Shown here: positions 1 to 10,895 of the stretch, in pieces
How the letters are laid out: every line of letters starts with the position of its first letter
How positions within the stretch are numbered: the first letter of the stretch is position 1
NCBI GenBank assembly: GCA_018136815.1
Contig: CM030941.1
Location: forward strand, 3,661,035-3,725,034
Reading direction: 5' to 3'
Source: Isochrysis galbana
Lineage: Eukaryota > Haptophyta > Isochrysidales > Isochrysidaceae
Length of the DNA stretch: 64,000 bases
Translations under genes and position numbers: made by a program
The notes under the pieces: model-generated
What the model was told of the DNA's origin: nothing
The model's input: the letters and a program-made list of their open reading frames with translations, nothing else
The model's database searches: none

Positions 1-132
1 TGGAGAGACCCCGGCTCGATGATGGAGCCCATGTGTGTCATGCACAGTATCACAGTGAGAATGATTTCTGGTACGCCACCCTTGCAGCGTCATGAAAGGT
101 GAAGTTCCATCTTTTGGGGGGGGGGCTCTCAC

Positions 133-431
133 CGCGACTCGTACAGGAGCGAGGTGACCATATTCGCAAATACCTCGACGCCCATCTCTCGCTCCTCGCG
201 CAGGCGGTACATATTTGAGCGGAAGCGGAATTTTTGCTCAAGTGTCTGCATGTCGGTGGCAAGGCCAGTGAGGCCAACTAGCGTCTTGTCACCCATCTGA
301 TAAATCTTCTTCATTTGGCAGCCCATGGTTTGGTTCCTGATACCGTAACGCTTATCGCTCGCAATGGCGATGCAGTCCTTGCCGGCCATCGCGATGATGG
401 CCGCGCCATTGTACTGCATGATGCTCGACAT
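133..431 (-). CDS. PSMB3: 20S proteasome subunit beta type-3, first coding exon (partial)
   Basis: This exon encodes the N-terminal 99 residues of the beta3 subunit of the 20S proteasome core, a structural and non-catalytic beta subunit. It begins MSSIMQYNGAAIIAM and continues through GKDCIAIASDKRYGI, GLTGLATDMQT and NLLYEKR-like TSLLYESR, which follows the eukaryotic family from residue 1. The start is the ATG at 431. The usual family N-terminus has no long propeptide, which agrees. On the minus strand the exon ends at 133 inside an Arg codon and is followed by a GTGAGA donor. I could not place the next exon in the remaining 132 bases, so the gene probably runs off the left edge. In sense orientation a CCCT-rich tract lies about 45-70 bases upstream of the ATG. 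Product identity is strong; the 3' part is unseen. Confidence 0.88.
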
Positions 432-1623
432 GATGGCCCGAGCGCTCGGCTACGAGCCTGCACGATACTAGCAGGAGGGGAGGGAGGGAGGGAGGGTGAT
501 TTTGCACAGTGGCAACAATCCATGGCGCAATGGAATGGCGGGAGATGGGGGTTGAGGGGGGGTGAGCGCCACGAGGCGACCGATGCGTGGTGGGTCTATG
601 TGGATGTGAAATGCACGGTAGATGAAAAGCGGTGCTAGAGCGCTCGATTTGCGAGGCCCACAAGGAGAGAAAACGGGTGAGAATTGCGAGTGGTGTCGCA
701 ATGCTATGTCTTCGAATGGTCTATGCCGTCCTCGCTGTTCGGCAGGATGAATGAGTGACAGAGGACGGGGAGTAAAGGGAGAGAGGGGGGGGGGGGCGGG
801 GGCGGCAGCGCGCCGACGTCTGGGCCGAAGGTGTGCGCACTACCTCCGGTCAAAACTGCGTGGAAAGCCCAAAAAAAAGCCAAGAGCAAAAGACCAAAAA
901 AGGAGCAAGAGCACGAGCGCGAACACGAACACACACAACACACAACATACGAACACACTCACACTCAGCACCTTTTGTTCCCTTCATGCGCTCGTGTGCT
1001 CCCGCCCCCCCGGTGTATGTTTCCCGCATTGTCTGAGGTCTATTGTACCCTGAGTCGCCATGAGCCATGAGCCATGAGCCATGAGCGTCCTTTGCCCTGC
1101 CATTGCCACTGCCACTGCCACCGCCACCCGAGCCAGCTGCGCCTCGTGCAAGGTGCGAGCCCCCAGCCCCCGGCCGTGTGTGCTGAGTCGAGCCCTACGC
1201 CGCATGCCCGCACCCTCGCCTCCCTCGTGTCGCCCAGGCCCTGGCACCATCGTGGTGATTGGTGATGGTGAGCAGGCGGGCGGCCGAGAAGAGGAGGAGC
1301 GACGCCATCGATCATCGATCGCGCTCTCTGCTCTGTGCTCTTTGCTCTCTTCGTGACAAAAGCGCGGACAGTGAGGATGATAATAAGAAATCACTACTTA
1401 CAATTCTCTACACCTACAGCACTATCACACGCACATTCACAGTAACAGTAACACGTAACATGTATAATACATAATACTATCGTAAATCGTAAATAGGATT
1501 GACGCAGGCGTAGGATGAGAGGGAGAGAGAGAGAAGAGAGAGGGAGAGGGAGATGCAGGAGAGGGAGAGGGAGAGACCCGTCGCCCCTTCCTGGGCTCAA
1601 GGGACTCCCCACCTACACCTACA
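432..1623. other. Gene-free stretch with simple repeats
   Basis: No supported gene. It holds a GGGA tract (about 476-497), a G run near 785-797, AC-rich DNA (about 925-965), a triple GAGCCAT repeat (about 1059-1086) and a GA-rich tract (about 1514-1575). Open frames here are compositional. Confidence 0.5.
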
Positions 1624-1723
1624 NNNNNNNNNNNNNNNNNNNNNNNNNNNNNNNNNNNNNNNNNNNNNNNNNNNNNNNNNNNNNNNNNNNNNNNNNNNNN
1701 NNNNNNNNNNNNNNNNNNNNNNN
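1624..1723. other. Assembly gap of 100 N
   Basis: Exactly 100 undetermined bases. The round size suggests a placeholder of unknown true length. Flanks are low-complexity (CTACAC-type repeats left, TATTACT-type repeats right). Confidence 0.97.
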
Positions 1724-1874
1724 TATTACTTTTATTACTACTTAGTGCTTAGTGAGTAGAGTGTAGAGTAGTAAGTAGGGGAGAAAGAAAGAGAGAGAGT
1801 CGGATGAGAGAGCATCGTCTGTAACACCAACACCCCCTCCTAACTCCTAACTCCTAAGCCTAAGCGGAGTACGG

Positions 1875-2490
1875 GCGGCCGATTTCGACGCAGCTTGGAG
1901 GCGCGTCGCGCGCGCCTCGCGCCGATGACTGCCGATTGGTGTCGCAAGCTTGGTTGGCGGTTCCTAGCAGCTAGCAGCTAGCAGGTAGTGTATGTGTGGG
2001 TATGGGGTTTGGCGCTGGCTGGACACCGGGCTGATGAACCAGGAAGGACGGACTTGCATAGCGCCCGGCGTCGTTTTGAATCCGGGCTCTCCGAGCTCCG
2101 AGATAGTGTATTTAGGCCCGTTTCCCGTTTAGCCGTTTAGCGTTTAGCTAAAGTTTAGCGGTTTGCGGTTTTCGGTTTTGGGGTTATACTTACGCTTCGT
2201 TGTGGGGGCTCCCAGCTCGGGGGGGGGGGGGGGGGCTGGGGTCTAGGACGGACCCAATGACCCAATGGCCAATGGGCGATGGGCACCGAATATGTGCTAG
2301 ATGCTAGATGCTCGATGGGTGTGTTCTGTGTTCGGGGGTTTCTACCGCTATACTTTGGCGTATTTCCTCAATCCTCAATCCTCGATCCTCAATCCTAATC
2401 CTAATCCTGACTTTTCATGTTTACACGTTTACACTTTACACCCTCACCCTCAGAAGTTATAATAGTGTTTGACCGCCCTACGCCCTACCT
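1875..2490 (+). repeat. Dispersed repeat R3, copy 1 (expanded by short tandem duplications)
   Basis: Aligns in the same orientation with 9985-10375. Shared blocks include GCCCGGCGTCGTTTTGAAT, GAATATGTGCTAGATG, TTTCTACCGCT and TAGTGTTTGACCGCCCTA. This copy is about 225 bp longer, mainly because short words are duplicated in place. A run of 17 G lies at 2219-2235. No coding content seen. Confidence 0.8.
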
Positions 2491-2578
2491 TATTGTATCC
2501 ATAACAGTATAATCACATCTCTAATGTACACTCCTACTGTAGAATGTCATTCGATGGTCCACTTCCACTCTTCCACTT

Positions 2579-2722
2579 CCTAGATGGGAAATATGGTGCT
2601 GGGGCCTGCAAATACAGCCAAATACATTTCAAATGCATTCGAGGCCTACAACCCAGGACGCGCTTCAAATACAGCCAAATACATATGTATTTGGCCTGGT
2701 AAATGCGTATTTCCCACGTAGG
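2579..2722. mobile_element. Short MITE of the hAT-like CCTAGATGGG family
   Basis: The left end is CCTAGATGGGAAATA and the inverted right end reads CCTACGTGGGAAATA. The flanking octamers TTCCACTT (2571-2578) and GTCCACTT (2723-2730) match at 7 of 8 positions, as expected for a hAT 8-bp target duplication. The interior carries AAATACAG-type words and the palindromic AAATACATATGTATTTGG. About 144 bp and non-coding. Related fragments lie at 18860-18970 and 60180-60312. Confidence 0.65.
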
Positions 2723-3090
2723 GTCCACTTTCACTTTCGACGGAGCGCGACCTGGCGATGATGGGAAGGGGGGGGGGGGGGGGGGGGGAAGGGAAAAAGA
2801 GCGGGAAACGAGCGGCCGCGGAAAGGGAGTACATAGAGCGAGTACTCTAGAGTAAAGCTCTTCTATCCGCGGGAGAGGCAGCGTGAAGAGCTCTCCCCTA
2901 CGCCCTTACGCTTCTTCCCCCGCCCCCCGCCCCCCGCCCCCCGCTCCCCCCCCCCGCCCCCCGCCCCCCGCCCCCGGACTCTATATACTGTAACATATCC
3001 TGCTGCTGCTCTCTCTCTCCCTTCCTCACCTCCCATCCATGTATATGTGGGCATCAAATCTATGAAAGTCTGTCGTGTGCGTGTGCGTGC
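2723..3090. other. Gene-free stretch with G and C homopolymer runs
   Basis: Contains 21 G at 2768-2788 and a CCCCCCG-type C-rich block at about 2917-2975. No gene seen. Confidence 0.5.
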
Positions 3091-3094
3091 GGGC

Positions 3095-3251
3095 ACGCCC
3101 GCTCCTCCTCCCTCTCTCCTTTCTGTCTTCTCTTCTCTCTCTTCTTCTCCTCGCGGCGCCCCGCGCTCTCCCTCGTCGCGGGTCTCTCGCTCGCTCGCTC
3201 TCTCGGTGCGCGCGCCTCTCCCTCCCCGCCTGAGGAGGAATCCACAGCGCC
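3095..3251 (+). promoter_or_regulatory. Pyrimidine-rich leader of the chromatin gene
   Basis: A CT-rich stretch runs almost up to the ATG at 3252. Similar sense-strand pyrimidine-rich leaders precede several other genes here. Whether it is 5' UTR, core promoter or both cannot be told from sequence. No TATA box was identified. Confidence 0.4.
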
Positions 3252-6200
3252 ATGGAGCCCCACGAGAAGACGCGCTGCTCGGCGACGGTCGTCGCTGCCG
3301 ACGAGGGCGTGGGCGGTATCTCCGCGCCGCTCCAGCAGCCGGCCAACCAGCAGATGCTCCACACGCTCCAAGGGCAGCCTCTGAGCGGTGCAGCCGCGGC
3401 TCTCACCGCTGGCTCCGCAGCACAGCTGCCCACCCAGCTGCTCGCCCCTGCCGGATCGCCAGCAGCGGTGCACGGCGTCTATTCGGCCCTCTTGCAGCCC
3501 GTCCTCCCCGCCCACCAGCCCCCACTAGACCAGCGGATGCCCATCTGCTCGCAGCACCACGTTGCGCCAGTCAGCGGCGGGGCTGAGCCCATGCAAGTGG
3601 AGCATCCTGGATCCCTCCGGCCGCCGAGGACACTGTCCTCATCGGCGCCCGTAGGTGAGTCTGGCATGGAGCAGCCGCACGATATGGCCGACGAGTCCAA
3701 GAATGTGGAGAGCAGAACCGAGACTCCGACCTCCACCCCGGATCCCGATATGATGCAGTCGAGCTCAGCTCCCGGTACCGACCACACGGGCGAGCTACAA
3801 GAGGAACGACCAACCTCGGCCGCCTGGAATGAACGACCCACGCGGAATCCGCGTCGGGCGGCCACGTCGAAGCGCCAACGTCAAGACGACGGCGAGGAGG
3901 CCTTCGACTACGGCTGGAAGCCGGAACCCCGCCGCCAACGTGGCCCACGCCCTCTTCGGGATGCGGTGAGCTTGCTGGCGCGTTGCCATGCTGCGCACAG
4001 GGCCATGCTGGGGTTGGGAGGGCCAGTGGAACCTGATGCGGCCACAATCGACGATCATGTGCTTGGCCTAGCTCTCCATCACCTTGGCTGGCCATCTGCG
4101 TGCGCGTGGTCGACCGGTACACCTGTCGACCCCTTCTTGCCCCCTGCAGGTGGAGCCCATGCCCTCGGCGCCCTTCAACGTCACGCCCTCTTCCAATGGC
4201 CGTACTGCGGCCGGAAAAGTTAAATTGGACTTCACTCCTGCGATGACGACTACAGTACAATTCGAACTCCCGGAGGCTCAGGCCACACCGCCACCTGTCT
4301 CTCCACAAGTCGACTTGGCCGCACAGGCGAAAGCCGAGCTTGATGCTCTAGCCGATGCTGAGGCTCGCGAGGCCATCCTCCCCCTTCGATACGACATGCT
4401 CTCTGATGATGTCGACTGGGACGAAGCGAGGCTGGCGATGGTGAAGCTACTGACTGAACTGACTCAGCCGCGCCACATCTCGTACTCGCGCCCTTTCCTT
4501 TCGCCCACTGAAGCCGCTGCTTGCGACCCACCACTCTTGACGCTGCTCCCTCTACGCGACCGGGTCTTGGCGGGCGAGATCTCGGACCCTTGTGAGTTTG
4601 CATGCGGAGTGCGGCATGTATTCGCGTCATGCTATATGGCGTATGGGAATCCCATGAGTGGGAACCCGCTCTCGAAGAAAGCCGAAAAACTCGACGCACT
4701 ATTCGAGCAACAGGTCAGCCCCCGTGCAATCCCACCCCGTTCCTTTACCTTGATTCGCCCTGCTAGCACAACATCTTACCACCATCGAGGACCCTCTGCC
4801 CACAGTCGCTCACGGTGGCCCATCCCCTGCCCCAGGTCTCCATGCTCCCTCGCCGTGTCCGCGCACGAGCCAACATCGTGACTGCCGAGTGCGTCGTATA
4901 TGGCAAACCTTTGACCGTGGAAACCAATAGCAATACCAACGGTGTTGAAGAAGATGGTTGTGACGCCGATGGGCGCCGGCGCTCTTCCAGAGCACGTGTT
5001 GAAACACAGGCACCGTCCACAATCCAATTAGTGGAGGGCGAGAAGGCAAAGCAGCGAGCGGCTCTTGAGGCGGAGCGACGCGCTGAGAAGGAGAGGCAGC
5101 GCGCCATCGCCGAAGAGTGGGCCAAGGCCACCTTTGATCCGACCGATCTCAGCATCGTCCGCTCCTCGGCGGACGCGGTCGGCGCTTGCCATTTCCTATC
5201 TGCATTCAGCGAGTTCATTGGCGCAGGCCCATTCTCGCTGCCCGAAATCGAGATGGCCCTCGTGGCAGGCTCGCGATCGTCCGGAACACTGCGTCGGGCG
5301 CTCGCCGCACTGATCCGCGCCTCACGACTACCGCTCGCCAAAGGCCCTGATGGTGAGCGCGCGCCTTCTATTGAAGCGGGACTGGCGTTCGCATTGTATA
5401 CATGGGATGGCTTCATTGCCCGGGTGCGGGAGCTAGACGAAAACGACCAAGACGTGCCTGAAGTCTTGATGCCGTTCATGGATGGTGAGGAGTTGCACGG
5501 CATCATTGAGGGGCTGGGTGATCTCCGAGAGCTTGCAAAGCTACTCCGCACCGGAGGAGAAAAGGTGCGCGTTTCTCAACATCGTTCTCCTCACTCCCAA
5601 AAAGACCCACTTGCGGCTTGCTCTGTGGGACTTTGCAACGTTGGACCAGTCGTTGCTCCCTGTGGGGACCATCTCCGGCCCCGAGGAGATCTGCATTGGG
5701 CTCCATCGGGTTCGCAACTCAACAGAACCCCAAGGGTTCTCCATCATTGCGCTGGCACGTCTTGCATGCAAGCGTTGCTCCTTTAGCGCATGGGATAGCG
5801 TTTCTAGAAAATGGCCGCAACGCTGCGCCGGTGGCAGAATCGCGAGCATTGGGTTCGCCATGATTGCCATCCCCATGCGCTGAAGTGCTCAACCGCCCCC
5901 CCCCCCCCCCCCCCCCCCCCCCCCCTTCGCCCTCTACAGTCCGGGCTTGACTTGGCCACCCCTTTACAGCGTGCTGCCCTCGTCCATGCCTTGTGCCACG
6001 TGGCTTTAATCGAAAATCGCACACTCATCGCGCAAGCTGCTGCTGCGGAAGGGGCACCAGCCGCTGCCGTCGCGGCCGGCCGCGCTGAGTGCCTCGGCTC
6101 GGATGCGAATGGGAACCTATACTTCTACTTTGAGCACCTTGAGTCAAGGGTCTACGCCATGGCCAAGGAACAGCCGATGCTTTCGGAGAACGAGTGAGTG

Positions 6201-7287
6201 TCTCGGCCGCTCCTATGACCAAGGGAAACAACTTCGTTGACCCGTGCGCCCATCCGCTCACCATCGCAGGCGTGCTGCGGCGGTGTCCGTCGGCGATCTG
6301 ATTGAAGTGGAGGTGGAGGAGGCCGGGCGTGTGGAATGGCGGAAAGCGTTGGTCACTCGCATGTTGCGCAGTGGACGAGGTCGATTCGAGGCGATTGTCT
6401 ATCACGCCGACGGTGAGCACCCTGAGGCCATGCTTTTGCGCACGGCACCCGAGGGACCACGCATACCTGCGTGTGCGAGCCTTTAAAGATAGGAAAGCTC
6501 CCTCGACAGATTTGTCGCCCGCCTTGGCCTAACAGGAAAGACAATCGACGATGACTTTATTGAGATTTTCAGCTTTAGCCAATGCGGACATGAATGGCGC
6601 AAGCGGCAGAAGGGCGGTTCCAAAGGAACCAAGAAAGGTATTAAGACGCCACCTCTAGCTCAGAACGATGCGGCACAGGCTGTCACTTCAAGGCGGGGAC
6701 CGTCCCGCTCAGCTGCGGCTGGGGCAGCAAGAACAGACATCCCTGTAGAGGAAGGCCCCAAGTCAGCCGACACAGCAACTGCAGTAGATAAGGAGCCAAC
6801 CGGAGCTGCTTCGTCGCCCTCCTTTTGGCTGGTAGACGTGCGCGCTCTCATGCAGCGTTTGGGCAGGCCTGACAATGCAACACTTTCTAAAGGCAAGCCA
6901 AACCGGGGCCGCCCAGCGGGCAAGGCGAGCTCTAAGGGTGGCGCAGCTGCAAAGCAACGGATCGAGGCGGCTTTGTATTGTGCACTAGAGCCCATAGCCA
7001 CAGCACAAGAAGAAGGCGCAAGCTCGTTTGCACGTGCGTGGTCGGCAGCTGCAGTGCGGCTCAAACGCGATGTCGATGCATCACCTGACGACTCTCTTAC
7101 TACTCTATCGCGCCCCGCGCGCGAGGCGGCCGCCGACGAAAAGCGGGTCGCAGCTTGGATCACGCGTGGCAGTGGTAAAGAGCTCTCGGGAATCGATCGG
7201 AGTAACAGCGGGTCGCGCGGGCCAATTTGCGAGAGGATCGGTGGGAGGATCTGTGAGACTGCCGCATTCAGAGTGAGAGTTGTTTGA
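3252..7287 (+). CDS. Bromodomain-DDT-WHIM-Tudor-like chromatin-remodelling protein (six exons)
   Basis: Model: 3252-3965, 4150-4713, 4836-5564, 5940-6193, 6270-6412, 6536-7287, which gives 1051 residues. All junctions are GT-AG and keep the frame. Residues 1-320 are low-complexity with a basic, NLS-like KRQRQDDGEE stretch. A bromodomain-like fold covers about 328-426 (FACGVRHVFASCYMAYGNP, then EKLDALFEQQ). A short coiled segment at about 490-525 is followed by a DDT domain (about 538-590, HFLSAFSEFIGAGPFSLPEI). WHIM-like motifs follow (about 670-735, ECLGSDANGNLYFYF). A Tudor/agenet-like region (about 755-830, WRKALVTRML, GRFEAIVYHADG, HEWRKRQKG) spans the last intron. DDT/WHIM proteins are accessory subunits of ISWI remodellers; the bromodomain reads acetyl-lysine. 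I infer a nuclear ISWI-partner role. The fourth intron's predecessor (5565-5939) holds a run of 30 C. Domain assignments are by motif; the C-terminal 200 residues are unrecognised. Confidence 0.78.
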
Positions 7288-8044
7288 GCGAAACTTTAGT
7301 TTCCCTCGACGAAAAGTGGCTCCAGCACCGCATTAGTTGTGCCCTCACACGAACCGACATAGCCGCATTCGGGTGTTCCAATGTTGCTACTTCTGGCTTG
7401 ACAGGTGCATTCTATGGGTCTAGATAGCCTCGTGTCGACAGATCATTGTGTTGCCGGGTGGCATGTTGCACAAGTCGCAAGCGAAGTTATGTTGCATAAC
7501 AGGGTGCTACAAGCCACGACCACGACTAAGGAGGGGGGGGGAAACATCTGAAGATTCTGGGCTACACACCTACTAGTTATGGGACTCCCCTTCGCTACTG
7601 ACAACGCCCTTATCTTCCCTCCCTCCACCTCTTCCCCTGCCCCCCTTCTTTCCTTTTTCTTCGGTTTCCGGGGTCCGGCCTCGGTGCGAGACGTGAGGCC
7701 TGGTTCGGAGTGCGGGGTTAGAGGTGGGGACGGGAAAAATTGACTTTTCACAATTGCACCCAAAAGTCGATGTGAATGCATGGAGAGGTGTCTCATGCTA
7801 TGATAAGAGCTTGTGCAAAGTTTCAGAAGCCAATTGTTTCATGTTTCATGGTGGCGAGTACGAGAGCGAACAATGCGGTGTTTTTTTCGCGGTGGCCAGG
7901 GAGTTTTTTTTTAGTAGATTTTGGCGCGTTGGAACCACAATGAAGGATGCTAGTGCCCACCAAAGGCCACTTTCGGGGTTGCGGGGCTGTAGCCCCATTG
8001 CCGTCCCCAAAGGGCAGACGTGTCAGCACACAACACACGCCCCA
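7288..8044. other. Gene-free stretch
   Basis: 3' flank of the chromatin gene, then unrecognised sequence with a C/T-rich block at about 7610-7660. No RNA gene or complete ORF supported. Confidence 0.4.
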
Positions 8045-9506
8045 GCTATCGAGCCCTTCCTTCCGACAGCTGATCACGAAGCTAAAACAAAAGAAATGGA
8101 AAGGTGCTATAAGAGAAGTTTACAAGTTACAAGACACAAGACTGGGAGAGCCCCGCCCCGCCGAACACGAAACGGTCACCACGGACGCCGAGATAAGGAA
8201 AGAATTCAGGAGATACTACGCCTGGCTATACTCGCCGAAAGCCTCGCAGCGCGTACCCAAACTCGAAGCCGCACTCTCCGACCGCCCACTCCACGACCTG
8301 GATAAAAGAAAGCTGGAAGGACGAATCACGATCGACGAGACCACCCAGGCCATCAGGAGCATAAAAAAAAATTCTTGAAGGTGCCTACTATTCTGCTATC
8401 CCCCGTCCCTCTCGCTGGGGACACCCCCTGACATCGCCCTTGCCCCACTCCCGCTCCCCTTTCGCCCCCCCCCTCGGTCCTTTTTATTCGGTTTTGGGGG
8501 GTCGACCCATGTGCACTACTTTGGGTCTGGCGTCGGGGGAGGGGGGGGGCAGGCCTTTTGGCTCGCAGTTACTGTGAGACGCTTTGGGTCGCGTCTCTAT
8601 GTGGGGGCCCAGCCTTGCGGCTTCCCCCTATGGGTGGGTCGTTTGGGAGTCTCTCCTCCCTTGTGGCCAGGGCGCTATCCCTGGTCGCTCGCTTGTTCGT
8701 TGTTTTCTTGCATGAGGATATGTTCGATGTCTAGTTTTTGTGTTGTTATTTTTAAGGTGTGACTTGGTACTAGTGTATCGTTGTCTGTTGCGTCGAAGAG
8801 AGGGCGGAAGTCGTTGGTGTCCATTCGTTTTTTTGGTTGTCGACCCATGTCCGCCTGGGCTCTTCTGGCCGCGTCCGTGGAGTTGCCGAAGTGCGCTGCT
8901 TTCACTAGGGTGGTGAATCTCGTCAGAATTCTTCTCTTGATTTGTTTGTTGTTTGCTATCGAATGTTATGTCGTCGAAGTGTACTCTGTAAAAGTCTGTT
9001 AGAATATATCTCCATGCTAGGATGTATAGTATCTCTCTAGAGTGTGGCGAGTGCGTGTCGGGGAGTATGAACAATCTGTCTACGGCTTGGTCGGTATTTG
9101 TCGAAACTTGTTGGGTTGGGTGGTAGTCCGTTAACTCGTGTATCATGTCAAAGATGTCGTCTAGCGCCGGGCATGTCCCTAGGTGCGTAGAGGATTCGTG
9201 CGCTAGCTTGCAGAGGCGGCATGTCGGGTCTCTTCCGGGGAATCTGCTGTGCGTTCCAATCCGTCGATGCGTGATGTGTAGGCCATCAGGAGCATAGGCC
9301 CCGGCAAAAGCGCGGGCCCGGACGGCATCCCGGCGGAGGTATATAAAACGCACGAGGGTGTGGTGGGAGGTCTCCCCCGCGCCCCCGACTCACCTTCGAC
9401 TCTCGACTCCACCCTTGGGTACCCAAGTGAAGGACCCGTCAAGATCGCGGCCTACAACCTGAACGGCACTAAAGGCGGCAAGTTAGCCGCGAGTCGGCCG
9501 ACGTAG
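8045..9506 (+). pseudogene. Broken non-LTR retrotransposon fragment (start of reverse-transcriptase region), split by an insertion
   Basis: The plus-strand frame 8045-8363 encodes a LINE-type linker before the reverse transcriptase (AEIRKEFRRYYAWLYSP, ITIDETTQAIRSI). It stops at a 916-bp insertion and resumes in the same frame at 9297 with GPGKSAGPDGIPAEVYK, the classical GKSPGPDG-like entry into the RT domain. It then runs through unrelated-looking sequence, including IAAYNLNG that resembles an endonuclease start, to a TAG at 9504-9506. The palm and catalytic YxDD region is absent. The copy is therefore a rearranged and truncated relic that was later hit by another element. Confidence 0.72.
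8364..9279 (-). mobile_element. 5'-truncated LINE copy inserted antisense, with 17-bp target duplication
   Basis: The insert is bounded by AGGCCATCAGGAGCATA at 8347-8363 and 9280-9296. It is read on the minus strand. From 9279 down to a stop at 8628 a frame encodes the C-terminal end of a LINE ORF2 with a zinc knuckle (CRLCKLAHESSTHLGTCP, a C-x2-C-x8-H-x4-C spacing). About 260 bp of 3' non-coding DNA follow and end in CCTTCAAGAATTTTTTTT. Most of the ORF upstream is missing, which is the usual 5' truncation of LINE retrotransposition. The same 3' end recurs at 42375-42870 and as a stub at 36473-36497. The exact boundary in the A run is uncertain by a few bases. Confidence 0.78.
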
Positions 9507-9660
9507 GTTGGTTCGCCATACTGGGTTTTCACCCGTTACAACTTGTGGGGAGCTAGAATGGGAGCCGAAGGCTTGCAAGGGGGGAGATTTGAAGGGGTGC
9601 ATAGGTGTATGTGTCTGTGGCATCAACACGCGCCAAGGTGTACGGGCAGGTGCGCTGAGG
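9507..9660 (+). repeat. Dispersed repeat R4, copy 1
   Basis: Blocks such as TGGGTTTTCACCCGTTACAA, GGGGAGCTAGAATGGGAGCC and GCAAGGGGGGAGATT recur inverted at 25640-25880. A short piece also lies at 14821-14880. No coding potential seen. Confidence 0.6.
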
Positions 9661-9814
9661 GCTGTCGTGTTTGTACCAGGGCTAGTGAGAGTAGTGGTAC
9701 TAATGCTCAGTTATATGATTATGTAGGTAGTACCTGTAGGTAGTGGTTCCATGCGCCGCGAGTGCGGTATAAGAATATTATGAAGTTTTTTAAGATTTAA
9801 ATATAAGTTGGCTG

Positions 9815-10375
9815 GGCGGCTCCTGGCTCCTGGCTATTTCGTATGTGTCGCGCGCCGGGCACAAGGCTGATGACCAAGAACGAGCTTGCAGCGCGCCCGG
9901 GCTCGGTTCGTTCGAAGTTGGGCTCTCCAAGCCTCAAGCCTCCGGTGGCGGACATTCGCGCGCGTGCTTTGGGACGCCGGGGCTGCCAATTTTGACACGG
10001 CTTTTGGGCGCGTCGTGCGCGATTGGCGTCCCTGGCTGGGCGGCTCCTAGCTCCTAGATATATGGTATATGTATATGGGGCTTGGCGCGGGCCGGGCACA
10101 GGGCTGATGAACAAGAACGGTCTCGCATCGCGCCCGGCGTCGTTTTGAATTTGGGCTTCCCGAGAAAGTGTATTTAGGTCTGTTTTGCCGTTTTTGGATA
10201 CGCTTCGTTCTTGGGGCTCCCGGGGGGGCTCTAGGACCCAATGGGCATCGAATATGTGCTAGATGGGTGTTTCCCGGGGTTTCTACCGCTTTACTTTGGT
10301 GTATTTCCTCAATCCTGACTTTTTCATTTTTACACCCTCAGAAGTTAAAATAGTGTTTGACCGCCCTATATGAGT
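9815..10375 (+). repeat. Dispersed repeat R3, copy 2, with a partial internal tandem duplication
   Basis: 9985-10375 is the compact counterpart of 1875-2490. The segment around GCCGGGCACAAGGCTGATGA (9855 onwards) is repeated about 238 bp later (10092 onwards), so the left part is tandemly duplicated. No gene seen. Confidence 0.72.
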
Positions 10376-10890
10376 AGGGGTCAATGGGGGCCTCGCGCCG
10401 CCCTCCCTCCATCGCAGACACCCCCTTGGTGGGCATGCACAACCATCCTCAGTGGCAGGGGCTGAGAACTCGAGTGACAACAACCCAGACTCCCGGTGGG
10501 CGCGCGACGCGCGCCGCACGCATTCGCCTACAATGGCCCACAATCGCACTGACCCCCCACCACCACCACTGAGTCACAGAGCACTAGAGCCGCCAAGAAG
10601 GCACACAGGGCCGGCGAGGTGAGCGAGGGAGAGGCAGGAAAGGCCAGGTGCAAAGCCGCCGTCCCCCGCATGCGTGAACTAAGTACAAACATAGTTTGGC
10701 TTGAAGTAATAGGAATATCTTCCCCCGATACCACTCGGACTCCTAGCTCATCAGGCATGGCGGGAGCCTGGGGCAGAAAAGCTGTGTCCACCTTTTCCTG
10801 GCTCCCGAGTTTGCATACAAATAGTACAATACAATGTGGAGACTGGTCGCAAGGTCTATTGCACGTTGCACACGCCACAGGAGAGAGGTG
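10376..10890. other. Gene-free stretch with retroelement fragments
   Basis: 10376-10440 is an inverted match to 43119-43187 (TGACCCCTA...GGGTGTC blocks). 10727-10790 (ATACCACTCGGACTCC, TCAGGCATGGCGGGA) matches the 3' part of the retroelement at 15331-16204. Otherwise unrecognised. Confidence 0.5.
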
Positions 10891-10895
10891 ATAGA

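Noticed and set aside
1-132. Second proteasome exon (a frame with GSIIEPG-like residues near 15-35)
   Set aside because: No acceptor keeps the phase without a stop; resemblance too short.
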